Below are positions 35,148 to 45,062 of a DNA stretch of 64,000 nucleotides, in pieces. The stretch is from Macrothele yani (Eukaryota > Arthropoda > Arachnida > Araneae > Macrothelidae). Numbering within the stretch: position 1 is the stretch's first letter; the number at the start of each line of letters is the position of its first letter. A model generated the notes under the pieces. The model worked only from the letters and a program-made list of their open reading frames with translations, made no database searches and was not told the DNA's origin. The stretch covers positions 102,498,021 to 102,562,020 of the forward strand of contig CM076991.1 of NCBI GenBank assembly GCA_039090855.1, in the 5' to 3' direction. The translations under genes were made by a program, and so were the position numbers.

Positions 35148-35757
35148 AACCAGAGATGGAAACGGGTCACGGGTCAACGGATCGACAATTTTTTGCGGGT
35201 CAAACGGGTCGGGTCAAGGTGTTCCTGATCCGATTTCTATCCAGTTCTATTTCCCTTTTATTTTTGAAAAGAAAAGAAATATTTAAGAACCCTTTAGAGG
35301 TCTTTGAAATAATACTTCGGAGCTGATGATCCAGGAACTTGCTCACAAGAGTAAAGAAGTAGATTAAAAATTAACTTTCAGATGACAAAACCGAAGTACA
35401 ACGCTTTTACAGAAAAATGAAGATTTATCATTTGATGAGGAAAAGCTGGAGATAACCAATTGCTACATTTACCATGGGCAGCAGATATCAAGCGAGGGTC
35501 ACAATGATGAAGAAATTAATTGGCGTAAAAAACTTGGTTGGAGAGCTTTTGGAAGAAACAGTACAATTTTTAAGAGCAGTGTGCCATTATGTCTTAAAAC
35601 AAAAATGTTTAATCAATGCATCCTACCAGTGCTTTCGTACGGAGTAGAGATGTGGACCTAAACTAGAAAAGACATACAAAGACTGCAGACAGCTGAAAGA
35701 GTATGGAGAGATGCATGCTTGGTGTAAGAAAGAAAGATAAAAGACCAAAAAGACCCA
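35148..35757 (+). mobile_element. hAT-terminus plus LINE fragment composite (copy D)
   Basis: Starts CAGAGATGGAAACGGGTCAC with GGGTC repeats, like hAT-1, and at about 35330 passes into decayed LINE sequence (GATCCAGGAACTTGCTCACA...) that runs to about 35757. The same junction (TGAAATAATACTTC followed by LINE sequence) occurs at 39595, so this composite moved or was copied as a unit. The LINE frame has many stops. Confidence 0.65.
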
Positions 35758-35758
35758 T

Positions 35759-36585
35759 AAAAGAAGTTAGTAAAATCATGCAATGCATTGATTATCATAC
35801 GCTTTCCAACATGCCAGAAATTATTACTCAAGTTATGAGGATAATGGCTGTTAAACAAATCTCGCTCCTATGGCATGAACTTTGACCCAATTTCCATGAT
35901 ATTCGACAGAACCTGTTCAATATACTTCCGGAACAACATACTAAAGTTTTGTCGCAATAGAAGCTTTTTTAGTCAAGTTATGAGCATCATGGCTGTGGAA
36001 TAAATCTCGTTCCTCTGCCCTGACCTTTAACCCCATTTCGATGATATTCAACAGAACCGGTTCAGTACATCTCCGGAACAACATGAAGTTTTGTCGCAAT
36101 CGAAGCATTTTTACGTATTTTATGACGCATAAGGGCGATGGAATGGATCCCACTCCTATGTCCTGACCTATGACCTCATTTCGTCCATTTTAAATAGTGT
36201 TTTTCCCCAGGTTCTGCCCTACCACATATTAAAATTTCATCGAAATCGAACCATTTTTACGCGATTTATCGTGCGGACAGACATACGGACAAAGTTGCAG
36301 CATATACACTTTTTCAACCTACGGTTGGCTGCCCCGGTGGCACAGTGGTCTAAGCGATGGCCTCTGATCATTCGTCCGAAAGGGGTGCGGGTTCGAATCC
36401 CGGTGAGGCATGGATGTTGTGTTTGTCTTACGGCACTGGCTCTCTGCCTTCCTTGGAACCAGTGACCCTAAATTGGGGACGGGCGACTGCTTATAGCCCA
36501 TTGAGTTGCTCACGGTGGTCGTTAAACCTTCAATAAAAAAAACAAAAAACAAAAAAACCTACTGTTGGAAAGCGTAAAAAAAGAC
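35759..36585 (-). repeat. 146-bp repeat family, block 5, with SINE insertion
   Basis: DR1-like cores: TGAACTTTGACCC at 35876 and AGGTCATAGGTCA on the minus strand at 36174, with one decayed at 36021. The outer end ACCTACGGTTGGAAAGCGTAA is interrupted by the SINE at 36329-36555. Confidence 0.7.
36329..36555 (+). mobile_element. tRNA-derived SINE, family S1, best copy
   Basis: Head GCCCCGGTGGCACAGTGGTC...GGGTTCGAATCCCGGTGAGGC with A and B boxes and a variable-arm-like stretch, then the body (TTCCTTGGAACCAGTGACCC, GAGTTGCTCACGGTGG) and an A-rich tail. Flanking duplications AACCTACGGTTGG (36316-36328) and AACCTACTGTTGG (36556-36568) differ by one base. RNA polymerase III would start at the head (known for such SINEs); mobilisation presumably used LINE enzymes. 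Decayed relatives: 43445-43590, 53340-53490, 53493-53695, 54462-54670, 54735-54900. Confidence 0.88.
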
Positions 36586-37445
36586 CCGTTTATTTTTAAA
36601 ATCTTTGGAACCTACAGTTATTTTTCGTGAAACCAAAATTTTTACAATTTACTGCGTGTAACACAAATATGTACGTTGTAAATATAACGATTGCCCTAGT
36701 TTTATACCAGTACGAAACACTTACGCCAAAGTTAGTCACATCATGCAAATTTTATTCTTTTAGAGAATTAAGGTCAACCTCTTTGAAATGCCTCATGATC
36801 ACACATGTAAAATACATAAATGCCATGTAACAGTGTGTAATGACCTTTTCTGATTTATACGAAAATGCAGAATATAAGTAAGTAAAAAAAATAAGTAACA
36901 ATTAAGAATTGTGGCACAAACAAATTATTTAAATTATTTACTATTGAATATTAAAAACACACTAAATATAATGCCACAATGTTTTGCACATAGAAAAAAA
37001 TATTTTCTCTTGACTCTGTTATAAAACAACAACAGCAACAACAGCTAAAAAGAAAGGTCTCCATTTTTCCTTTCCGCGAAAAACAGCTTTTAGTTCAATT
37101 TCTGAAGGATGTGTAGTTATGTGCAAACAACTGCAATACATAACGTCTTATCTTAACTGATATAAAAATGTAATTCATTCAAATGATATTTCTTTCACAT
37201 TATCTTGTTAATATACATGCATGGGAACTATTGCTATAGCTGTAAAAGAGGGCTTAAGTCCTCTCGAATAGCTGCTTTCCCGCCATCCAGTTTTTATAAA
37301 CTAAAGCGAAAATGATTTCTTGAAGATTTTACTTATTTACTAAAAAAATACTGCTTTTTGTTTTAATACTTCAAAGCTGCCGTCAAAAATTCCTGGGTAT
37401 TTCTTTCACCAGTTTAACATTAACTTTCCGCCAAAAATATTATAA
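36586..37445. other. AT-rich, no gene recognised
   Basis: Short ORFs only, none with a known motif; no repeats shared with the rest of the window were noticed. Confidence 0.4.
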
Positions 37446-37569
37446 AATACTGTTGCAGGGGATAGAGGCCCTCTCAGCCGTGAGGTCCCAGCGCACGACA
37501 GGAGTTGCGGGGGCTATCAGTACGGCCATGTGTACGCTCCTTCTGAACAGTTTCTGGCTTCGAAGTAGA

Positions 37570-38927
37570 TCTGTGTAATCGAACATCCTCCCTATTCGCC
37601 AGTTTTGGCTCCCTCAGACCTTTTCCTGTTCGCAAATGTGAAGTGTGCCTTGTAAGGTGATAGCTTCAGCGGCATTGAGGACATCCAACGAGGTGTGACC
37701 AACATATTGAAGGATGTTCCGGTTCAGGACTTCCACCGTGCCTTCGAACGCCTGTACGAAAGATCTTACCATTGTGTGGAGTTCGAGGGCTTTAGTGACA
37801 TTAAGGACATCCAATGAGGTGTGACCAACAGACTGAAAAAGGTTCCGGTTCAAGACTTCCACTACTTTCGAACACATGTACGAAATATCTCACTATTCTG
37901 TGGAGTTGGTGTGCTTTAGGGACATTGAGGACATCCAACGGGATGTGACCAACAAACTGAAAGATGTTCCGGTTCAGGACTTCTACTGCCTTCAAACACC
38001 TGTACGAAAGATATCACCATTATGTTGAGTTGGAGTGCTTTAGGGACATTGAGGACATCCAACGGGGTATGCCAACAGATTGAAGGAGGTTCCGGTTCAA
38101 GACTTCCACTGCTTTCGAACACATGTACGAAATATCTCACTATTCTGTGGAGTTGGTGTGCTTTAGGGACATTGAGGACATCCAACGGGATGTGACCAAC
38201 AAACTGAAAGAGGTTCCGGTTCAGGACTTCTACTGCCTTCAAACACCTGTACGAAAGATATCACCATTATTTTGAGTTGGAGTGCTTTTGGGACATTGAG
38301 GGCATCCAACGGGGTGTGACCAATAGATTGAAGGAGGCTACGGTTAAGGACTTACACTGCCTTCGAACACCTGTACGAAAGATCTCACTATTCTGTGGAG
38401 TTGGAGGGCTTTAGTGACATTGAGGACATCCAGTGGGATGTGATCAACCAACTGAAAGAGGTTCCGGTTCAGGACTTCTACTGCCTTCGAACACCTGTAC
38501 GAAAGATATCACCATTATGTTGAGTTGGAGTGCTTTAGGGACATTGAGGACATCTAACGGGGTATGGCCAACAGATTGAAGGAGGTTCCGATTCAAACTT
38601 CCACTGCCTTCGAACCTCTGTACGAAAGATCTCACCATTATGTTGAGTTGGAGGGCTTTAGGTACATTAAGGACATCCAGGTAGGTGTGACCAAAGGACT
38701 GAAGGAGTTTCCAGTTCAGGACTTCCACCGTGCCTTCGAACACCTGTACGAAATATTTCACTATTATGTGGAGTTGGAGGGCTTTAGTGATATTGAGGAC
38801 ATCCAACGAGGTGTGACAAACAGACTGAAGGAGGTTCCAGTTCAGGACTTCCACTGCCTTCGAATACCTGTACGAAAGATCGCACCGTTGTGTTGAGTTG
38901 GAGGGAGATTATTTTGAATCTGTGTAA
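37570..38927 (+). pseudogene. mariner transposase C-terminus expanded into a minisatellite
   Basis: Begins with IEHPPYSPVLAPSDLFLF (third catalytic Asp region of a mariner), and ends VELEGDYFESV then TAA at 38925. In between, a ~124-bp segment encoding a DIEDIQRGVTNRLKEVPVQD-type sequence plus HRAFE.LYER is repeated ten times (GACATTGAGGACATCC-like starts at about 37672, 37796, 37919, 38045, 38169, 38293, 38415, 38540, 38662, 38788). The first unit and the last lead straight into normal mariner sequence. As 124 is not a multiple of three, the frame changes between units and no single product is possible. Confidence 0.8.
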
Positions 38928-38979
38928 GTGACAATTCAAAATATTGTTTGTTGTTTTGGCATAATAATTTTTGTCTCGT

Positions 38980-39246
38980 TATTTTAAATACACCAGCCAT
39001 TGAATACTCAAGCAATGCATATGGCGTATTAAATCCGTTTATTTCTGTGGTGTAATAAGCACAAAGATTTGCCAAGCTTTTGCACTCCACTGGGAGGCTT
39101 TTCAAGGTAATGGTAGATATAAAAACATTTTTATGTCTACCATTGCCTTGAAAAAGCTTCCCAGTTGAGTGCGAAAGCTTGGCGAATCTTTGTGCTTATT
39201 ACACCACAAAAGTAAACGGATTAATACGCTATAGGCGTTTCTCGAG
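38980..39246. mobile_element. Foldback element with long inverted arms
   Basis: 39005-39125 and 39130-39248 are near-perfect inverted repeats (for example GTGTAATAAGCACAAAGATT in one arm and AATCTTTGTGCTTATTACAC in the other). The direct repeats TAATTTTTGTCTCGTTA (38963-38979) and TAATTTTTGTCTCATTA (39247-39263) flank the unit, a 17-bp target duplication with one mismatch. No ORF. Confidence 0.7.
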
Positions 39247-39883
39247 TAATTTTTGTCTCATTACTTAACGGGAACGCTGTATATATTAACTACATTTCTT
39301 GCAAAGAAATAATTCTGTAGTGTTATTATTGAGTAGACTTTTTAAAACAACAGAAAAGGGTAGTGTGGGAAAAACTCTCACACGCGTCCGCTGGCGTTGT
39401 TTAACGTGAAGCGACCAGAGATGGAAACGGGTTACAGGTTAGCGGGCCACCAGGTTGACAACTTCTAGCGAGCCAAATGGGTCTGGTCAAGGTGTTCCTG
39501 TCCTGATTTCGACCCGGTTTTATTTCCGTTTTATTTTTGAAAAGAAAAAAAATGTATTTCAAAGAAACCTTCAGAGGTTTTTGAAATAATACTTCAAAGC
39601 TGCAGAGTGTGATCCAGGAACTTGCTGATAAGGGTAAAGAAATGGGATTAAAAATGAACTTTCAGAAGACAAAACTGATATACCATACTTTTACAATAAT
39701 TGATTGATGGGGAAAAGTTCGAGATAACCAATTCCTACATTTACCTTGGGCAGCAGATATAAAGCGAGGGTCACATTGATGAAAAAATTAATCGACCGAT
39801 AAAACTTGGTTTTAGAGCTTTTGAAGAAACAATACGATTTTTAATAGCAATATGCTATTATGTCTTAAGAGAAAAGTGTTTAA

Positions 39884-40319
39884 ATCAATACAGACACTTG
39901 ACGTGGACCAGGAACATCAAACAGAGGTCGTCGCTCTTTCCACGTTTATAAGTGAGTCACGGAAAATTTATCATTGGCCGCCACCGGGAATCGAACCCAG
40001 GGTCTTCCAGTTACGCGCTGGATATGCTTCCACTACACCACAGCGGCCTCGAATTCCTCCAGATTCACATACACTAACTGCCAAGCCAATTTGGCAGGTT
40101 GCTTCTTGGAGCCCCGCACAATGCTGGGGATTCACCAAAGGTGGCAAGCAGCAACGGAACAAATAATTAGGAGGCGAATGAACAATCAATACAGACACTT
40201 GACGTGGCCCAGGAACATCAAACAGAGGTCGTCGCTCTTTCCACGTTTATAAGTGAGTCACGGAAAAATTCTCATTGGCCGCCACCGGGAATCAAACCCA
40301 GGGTCCTCCACCTCTGTTT
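39884..40319 (-). mobile_element. SINE family S3 with duplicated 130-bp module
   Basis: Flanked by 13-bp direct repeats GAAAAGTGTTTAA (39871-39883 and 40320-40332), so it is one retroposition event. The minus strand has a tRNA-like core at 40048-39976 (GGCCGCTGTGGTGTAGTGG ... GGTTCGATTCCCGGTGGCGG) with a fully pairing 7-bp acceptor stem allowing one GU. The ~130-bp module (CAATACAGACACTTGACGTG...CACCGGGAATC.AACCCAGGG) is present at both ends (39887-40005 and 40187-40312). Confidence 0.7.
39976..40048 (-). tRNA. tRNA-like core of SINE S3, anticodon loop CGCGTAA (pseudo-tRNA)
   Basis: Acceptor GGCCGCT/GGCGGCC, anticodon stem TCCAG/CTGGA and the T-arm GGGTTCGATTCCC are well formed. The loop CGCGTAA would put CGT at the anticodon, but position 33 is G instead of the universal U. 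Being inside a repeated retroposon, it is most likely a SINE promoter and not a functional gene. Confidence 0.45.
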
Positions 40320-40799
40320 GAAAAGTGTTTAAACAATGCATCCTTCTAGTGTTTACGTACGGAGCAGAGACGTGGTCCTTAAGTAAACAAGACATACAAA
40401 GACTGCAAACAACTGAAAGAGGCATGGGAAGATGCATGCTCGACGTAACCAAGAAAGATAAAGAGGAACTCTTGGATAAGGAAAATGACAAGAGCGGAAG
40501 ACATGATTAGAGTAAAATGCCTGAAACGGCAATGGGCTGGACATATTGCCAGGAGAATGGCCCAAGACAGTCTGTTGTGGAAGAAACTTGGAAAGACCTT
40601 CATCCTGCAGTAAATTGATCATGATTGACAATGTTGACGCTGACGATGATATGTTCGAAATTATAGTACAAAGCAGATTTGTCCGGGTCCGGTCCAAGTC
40701 GGGTCCAATTATGTGACGACCGGATCCGGGTCTGGTCCGGGACCAAGATTTTTGACCCGTTTCTAACGCTGGTAGGGACCAACGACAGGTTAACTAATA

Positions 40800-42217
40800 C
40801 ACTGGCGGAAAGTGAAAAAAGAACACCAAGAAGGAATTGGCTGACGATCATGAAATTTACATATGTTCATGGGGTCGAGTTTACGTAGGTGTGATGTTAA
40901 TTTCGGGACCAACCGGTGAGCGCTTAAGCCACAGCACGACATAATATGCAAATTATCGTCGGTGGTATTTAAGGAGTACGGCGAAGGGAATGTAATCAAT
41001 CGTCGGCGTACGGACACGTGCAAAGACCCTGAAGAAGCTGCAATGCCTGGACATGGAAGATGTGTACGATTTCAGCATTTAACGAACTTTGAGCGAGTTC
41101 GTCTAGTCGGACTCCGCGAATCCGGGTGGTCGTATCGTCGTATTGCGGAGCGAATTGGACGGGAAGTATCGGTGGTGGTACGATGGTGGCGTAGATGGTC
41201 CGAGGAGAGAAGACGTGGAACCGGGAGTCACAGACGGACTGATAAGCGGATCGATAGGCGCATAAGAAGAGCGGCATTGTCAAACAGAACATCCACTGCA
41301 ATGCAAATCCGAGCTGCCGTTGCACCTGAGGTGACTGTGCGAACAATCCGCAACCGTCAACTGGATGCAGGACTACGTGCACGTGTGCCTCTGGCATGTG
41401 TACCTGTGATTGCAGCCCACCGTCAGGAACGGCTGCAGTGGTGTCGCCTACGTCTGCACTGGAGTACGCAATGGCGATCTGTCGTGTTCAGCGATGAAAG
41501 CAGATTCTGCTTGGGAGCCTCCGATGGCCGTATGCGTGTTCGCAGACGAACAGGGGAGCGTCTCCACCCTTCTTGCTTCCACCAGCAACACACAGGGCCT
41601 ACACCTGGTCTCCTGGTGTGGGGAGCGATCAGCGATCACTCCCGTACACAACTAGTGTTTGTACCGGGTACGTTAAACAGCACCTCCTACATCAACAACA
41701 TCATTCAGCCCGTCGTTGTGCCATTTGTAAAGTCGGTCCATCGTGGTGTTTTCTAGCAAGATAACGCACGCCCACACACGGCACGTGCAACGCAACATGC
41801 ACTTCAGGGTGTGAGACAACTTCCATGGCCTGCACGTTCACCGGATTTGTCCCCTCTTGAGCACGTGTGGGATTTTATGGGACAACGACTTATCCGGTCT
41901 CCACGGCCAGCCACGACCATCCCCGATTTACGCGTCCAGGTTGAGGATGCTTGGAACTCAATACCCCAAACTTACATCCAACATCTGTACGACAGACTCC
42001 ATGCCAGAATTACACAGTCTGACACAGTTCATGGCGGTTCAACCTCGTACTAACTATGTTACATGGAAATGTTATTTTTCATATTACCAGCAAAATACAG
42101 CTGTATTTTGCCATAATGTTTTGATCACGTTATCCTCTGTATTCCGTTATTGTGCTGTATAAATTTCGTTGGTATCAGACGTCTTCTTGGTGTTCTTTTT
42201 TTCACTTTCCGCCAGTG
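40800..42217 (+). mobile_element. Tc1-like element, family E copy 2 (well preserved)
   Basis: TIRs CACTGGCGGAAAGTGAAAAA at both ends (right end reverse complemented), continuing into AGAACACCAAGAAG; TA flanks at 40798-40799 and 42218-42219. The transposase gene has one visible nonsense codon, so this is the best preserved DNA transposon in the window. Confidence 0.92.
41043..42053 (+). pseudogene. Tc1-like transposase, one nonsense codon (family E copy 2)
   Basis: A single frame from the ATG at 41043 to the stop at 42053 (about 336 residues) broken by one TAG at 41754-41756. The N-terminus has an HTH (FERVRLVGLRESGWSYRRIA) and arginine-rich linker (RTDKRIDRRIRRAALS). The catalytic core has FSDESRFCLGASDGR, PGLLVWGAISDHSR and QDNARPHTAR directly after the stop, then SPDLSPLEHVW. 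The family pattern VLQQDN in the sister copy indicates the TAG replaced a Gln codon. Between the second Asp and the Glu are 32 residues. Without the C-terminal third it would lack two catalytic residues. Confidence 0.85.
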
Positions 42218-42219
42218 TA

Positions 42220-43265
42220 TTACCAGGTAAAATTAAAGTTCTAGAAATAGCCGACACATAGTCATCATCATTCACCGTGGATTTGCTGATTCAAATAGTT
42301 TCGATATTTATCTTTCATGATTTTTCATTTTTTTTTTATTTTCATATTTTGGCAAACATCTCTTTTAACATCGACCTTTCGTCAGTTAGTCAGCACGTGA
42401 GTCATCCGCCTTTACAATACAGCAAAGACCTGGCGAGACGGTTTTACCAAATCAGCCGTTTTTTCGCGCTTTTTCACACAACTTCCTCAAAGGCAATGTA
42501 AACAACTTCAGCATCTCAGCTGGGAGCTCGGGATCCCTTTCAAGGCAAAACAGCAATCAGATCAATATTTTGCTCTCTCTATGTCTCCTTCAAAAGAACT
42601 CAAAAGGGTACGAAAAGAAATGCGTAAATATTTATAAACGCTATTCGTATTCACTTTTCAGGGAACAAGTATCGGCAAGAATGAAAAGAATATGCAAATC
42701 AATGGCGCCGATGATGTCTTTTTTGTCTTCAGTCAGCAAACCGAGAAAAGACGCTTGACAAAAAAGAAGCAAAAGAGCCTTAATGAATAGTGACGTTCAG
42801 AAAATTCTTTCACAAGTTCTTCTGAAAAGGGACGAGACTCTTTTCGACTGGCGAGATGTATGTAAATAGTCATTTTAATATGGATGTCAGGATCCTGTTT
42901 TAAACCGTCTTAATTGCTCCTGACATTCTTAAATTGTTTCACTCAAACTATGTGCGTTTCTGGCAACGAGAGACTAAGAAGATTGACACAAAATCAAGAA
43001 GCACCTATTTTTTTTTCCTATTGGGTTTTTGAAATGCTTTCAATATGTGTGCAACACGAATTAAAATGCCTATCACCCGAACTTCAACAAAAGGGAGAAG
43101 TGAATGCATCAATACAGATGCGCTAGCTGAGTGTCCTTAATAATCCAAATCACAGACCCAGTTCTCTTTTGTTGAAGTGAAAGACTATCTTCCCTGGTTG
43201 TACAGAAGATAGTCTTTCATTTTAAGAAAAATACTAAGCCTTCCCCCAGTGAGCGAGTGGCTAGA
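42220..43265. other. No gene recognised; perfect hairpin at 43178-43219
   Basis: AT-rich. At 43178-43219, TGAAAGACTATCTTC and GAAGATAGTCTTTCA pair over 15 bp with a 12-base loop. It could be a MITE remnant or a small hairpin RNA; no other support. Confidence 0.4.
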
Positions 43266-43272
43266 AGCGTTT

Positions 43273-43436
43273 GTGACGTACCTGCCAGCAGTACGCACAC
43301 GACATAAAGGCAGATAGGAATCAGAATAATCGTCTGCGTAGCTCAGTTGGTAGAGCTGCTTGCTCCGGAATAAGCGTACTCGGGTTCGAATCCCGGCGTA
43401 GACCAAAAATGACGGAGAAATTTACTTCGTTATACG
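43273..43436 (+). mobile_element. SINE family S2 copy
   Basis: Upstream module GTGACGTACCTGCC..CACACGACATAAAGGCAGAT, tRNA-like core at 43332-43403 (GTCTGCGTAGCTCAGTTGGT...GGGTTCGAATCCCGGCGTAG) and 3' module AAAAATGACGGAGAAATTTA..CTTCGTTATA. All three parts recur at 44896 and 47585. The core is 72 nt with good acceptor and T arms, but its anticodon arm has an unusual loop around CTCCGGA. Confidence 0.8.
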
Positions 43437-43603
43437 TTAGCTTCTGGTCAATCGTCCGAGCCAGGAATCAATTACGGGCCTGACCCTGTGGCGTTTCCCT
43501 CCCTCACCCTACAACCAGTGACCCCAAGTCAAAGGCGGGCTACTTCTTGGAACCCTTTGAGATGTGGACGTTAGACCCTGAAACACCCATCCACACACAC
43601 GCA

Positions 43604-44672
43604 CAGCGGAATGCAACCACCCACAAGTGTTGCGGGTATTACGTCACAGAGTTACTATTGGGTTGGTGCGAATGAAATGTCCGGCGCGAACGAGCAGTGA
43701 AGACAGGCCCCCACCACAGCGGAATGGAACCATCCACAAGTGTTACTGGTATTACGTCACAGAGTTACTATTGGGTTGGTGTGAATGAAATGTCCGGCGC
43801 GAACGAGCAGTGAAGACAGGCCCCCACCACAGCGGAATGGAACCACCCACAAGTGTTGCGGGTATTACGTCAGAGAGTTACTATTGGGTTGATGTGGATG
43901 AAATGTCCGGCGCGAACGAGCAGTGAAGACAGGCCCCACCACAGCGGAATGGAACCACCCACAAGTGTTGCGGGTATTACGTCAGAGAGTTACTATTGGG
44001 TTGATGTGGATGAAATGTCCGGCGCGAACGAGCAGTGAAGACAGGCCCCACCACAGCGGAATGGAATCACCCACAAGTGTTGCGGCTATTACGTCACAGA
44101 GTTACTATTGGGTTGGTGTGAATGAAATGTCCGGCGCGAACGAGCAGTGAAGACAGGCCTCACCACAGCGGAATGGAACCATCCACAAGTGTTGCTGGTA
44201 TTACGTCACAGAGTTACTATTGGGTTGGTGTGAATGAAATGTCCGGCGCGAATGAGCAGTGAAGACAGGCCCCACCACAGCGGAATGGAACCACCCACAA
44301 GTGTTGCGGGTATTACGTCACAGAGTTACTATTGGGTTGGTGCGAATGAAATGTCCGGTGCGAACGTGCAGTGGAGGCAGGCCCCCACCAGAGCGGAATG
44401 GAGCCACCCACAGGTGTTGCCGGTATTACCTCACAGAGTTACTATTGGGTTGGTGTGAATGAAATGTCCGGCGCGAACGAGCAGTGGAGACAGGCCCCCA
44501 CCACAGCGGAATGGAACTACCCACAGGTCTTGCGGGTATTGCGTCACAGAGTTACTATTGGGTAGGTGCGAATGAAATGTCCGGCGCGAACGAGCGGTGG
44601 AGACAGACCCCCACCACAGCGGAATGGAACCACCCACAGGTGTTGCGGGTATTACGTCACAGAGTTACTTTT
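43604..44672 (+). repeat. 112-bp tandem repeat containing a mariner-terminus-like segment
   Basis: About 9.5 units of 112-113 bp starting CAGCGGAATGGAACCACCCA at 43604, 43717, 43830, 43942, 44054 and onwards. Each unit has TTACGTCA and CTATTGGGTTGGTGYGAATG. The latter is very like the terminal sequence of the mariner fragment ending at 45983 (reverse complement CTATTGGGTTGGTTCGAAT). Open frames across the array are a by-product of repetition. Confidence 0.85.
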
Positions 44673-44764
44673 GAGCCTTTGCACCGACGTCATTTTTGAA
44701 GTCACGGTTACTTCCGGGTGGTTAAGAGAAAGTTCGGCTGCTAAGGTTTCCATGGGATTAACAT

Positions 44765-44894
44765 GCTGCAGATCCTGTCGGCATGGGGGGACCATGCCTT
44801 CCGATTTACTGCTATTTTCCACATATTCAGGCGATTTTCTGCCGTTGGAAAGCGATAAAAGAAATTCCACTACATTAACACAACTTTTAACCAT
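44765..44894 (-). pseudogene. THAP-like exon, inverted partner copy
   Basis: The minus strand starts with the same ATGGTTAAAAGTTGTGT as the copy at 45178. It then lacks about 30 bp that in the other copy encode the second Cys region, so later residues are out of frame with the THAP pattern. Nucleotide similarity continues through CGCTTTCCAACG and GACAGGATCTGCAG. It is separated from its partner by a SINE and a palindrome. Confidence 0.6.
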
Positions 44895-44895
44895 T

Positions 44896-45056
44896 GTGAC
44901 GTGCCTGCCCCGCATGACGCACACGACATAAAGGCAGATAGCAGCAAGAACGAACGTCTGCATAGCTCAGTTGGTAGAGCGAGTTGTTCCGGAATAGGTG
45001 GACTCGGGTTCGATTCCCGGCGTGGGCGAAAAATGAAGGAGAAATTTACTTCGTTA
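44896..45056 (+). mobile_element. SINE family S2 copy inside THAP inverted repeat
   Basis: Same three-part structure, core 44956-45027. It is flanked by ACCATT on both sides (44890-44895 and 45057-45062), a short target duplication; removing it rejoins TTTTAACCATTTCTAAAACT, which is exactly the reverse complement of the sequence ahead of the THAP copy at 45178. Confidence 0.78.
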
Positions 45057-45062
45057 TACCAT

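Larger units (their letters stand above)
39598..40640 (+). pseudogene. RTE LINE fragment (copy E), interrupted
   Basis: RT C-terminal sequence without an open frame: LINE-like GTGATCCAGGAACTTGCTGA at 39608, CAGCAGATATAAAGCGAGGG near 39750, then after the SINE insertion CATCCTTCTAGTGTTTACGT and CGGAGCAGAGACGTGG. Matches the 40325-40510 frame (TYGAETWSLSKQDIQRLQTT). More diverged than copies A-C, so older. Confidence 0.75.
39416..40771 (+). mobile_element. Nonautonomous hAT carrying a LINE fragment and a SINE
   Basis: Left end CAGAGATGGAAACGGGTTAC; right end reverse complemented CAGCGTTAGAAACGGGTC; GGGTC/GTCCGG repeats inside both. Flanking octamers GAAGCGAC (39408-39415) and GTAGGGAC (40772-40779) agree at six of eight positions, a plausible decayed duplication. 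Interior: LINE fragment at 39598-39883 and 40321-40640, interrupted by a SINE insertion. Confidence 0.6.

Noticed and set aside
37614..38854. Minus-strand repeat ORFs with VEVLNRNLFQSVGHTSLDVL-type repeats
   Set aside because: They are antisense to the mariner-derived minisatellite; the plus strand gives the recognisable transposase residues.
43332..43403. Functional tRNA gene in SINE S2
   Set aside because: It is one of several dispersed copies with shared non-tRNA flanks, and the anticodon loop is not canonical.
43604..44672. Possible repeat protein (EMSGANEQW-type repeats) across the 112-bp array
   Set aside because: A 112/113-bp unit is not a multiple of three, frames change between units, and stops interrupt.
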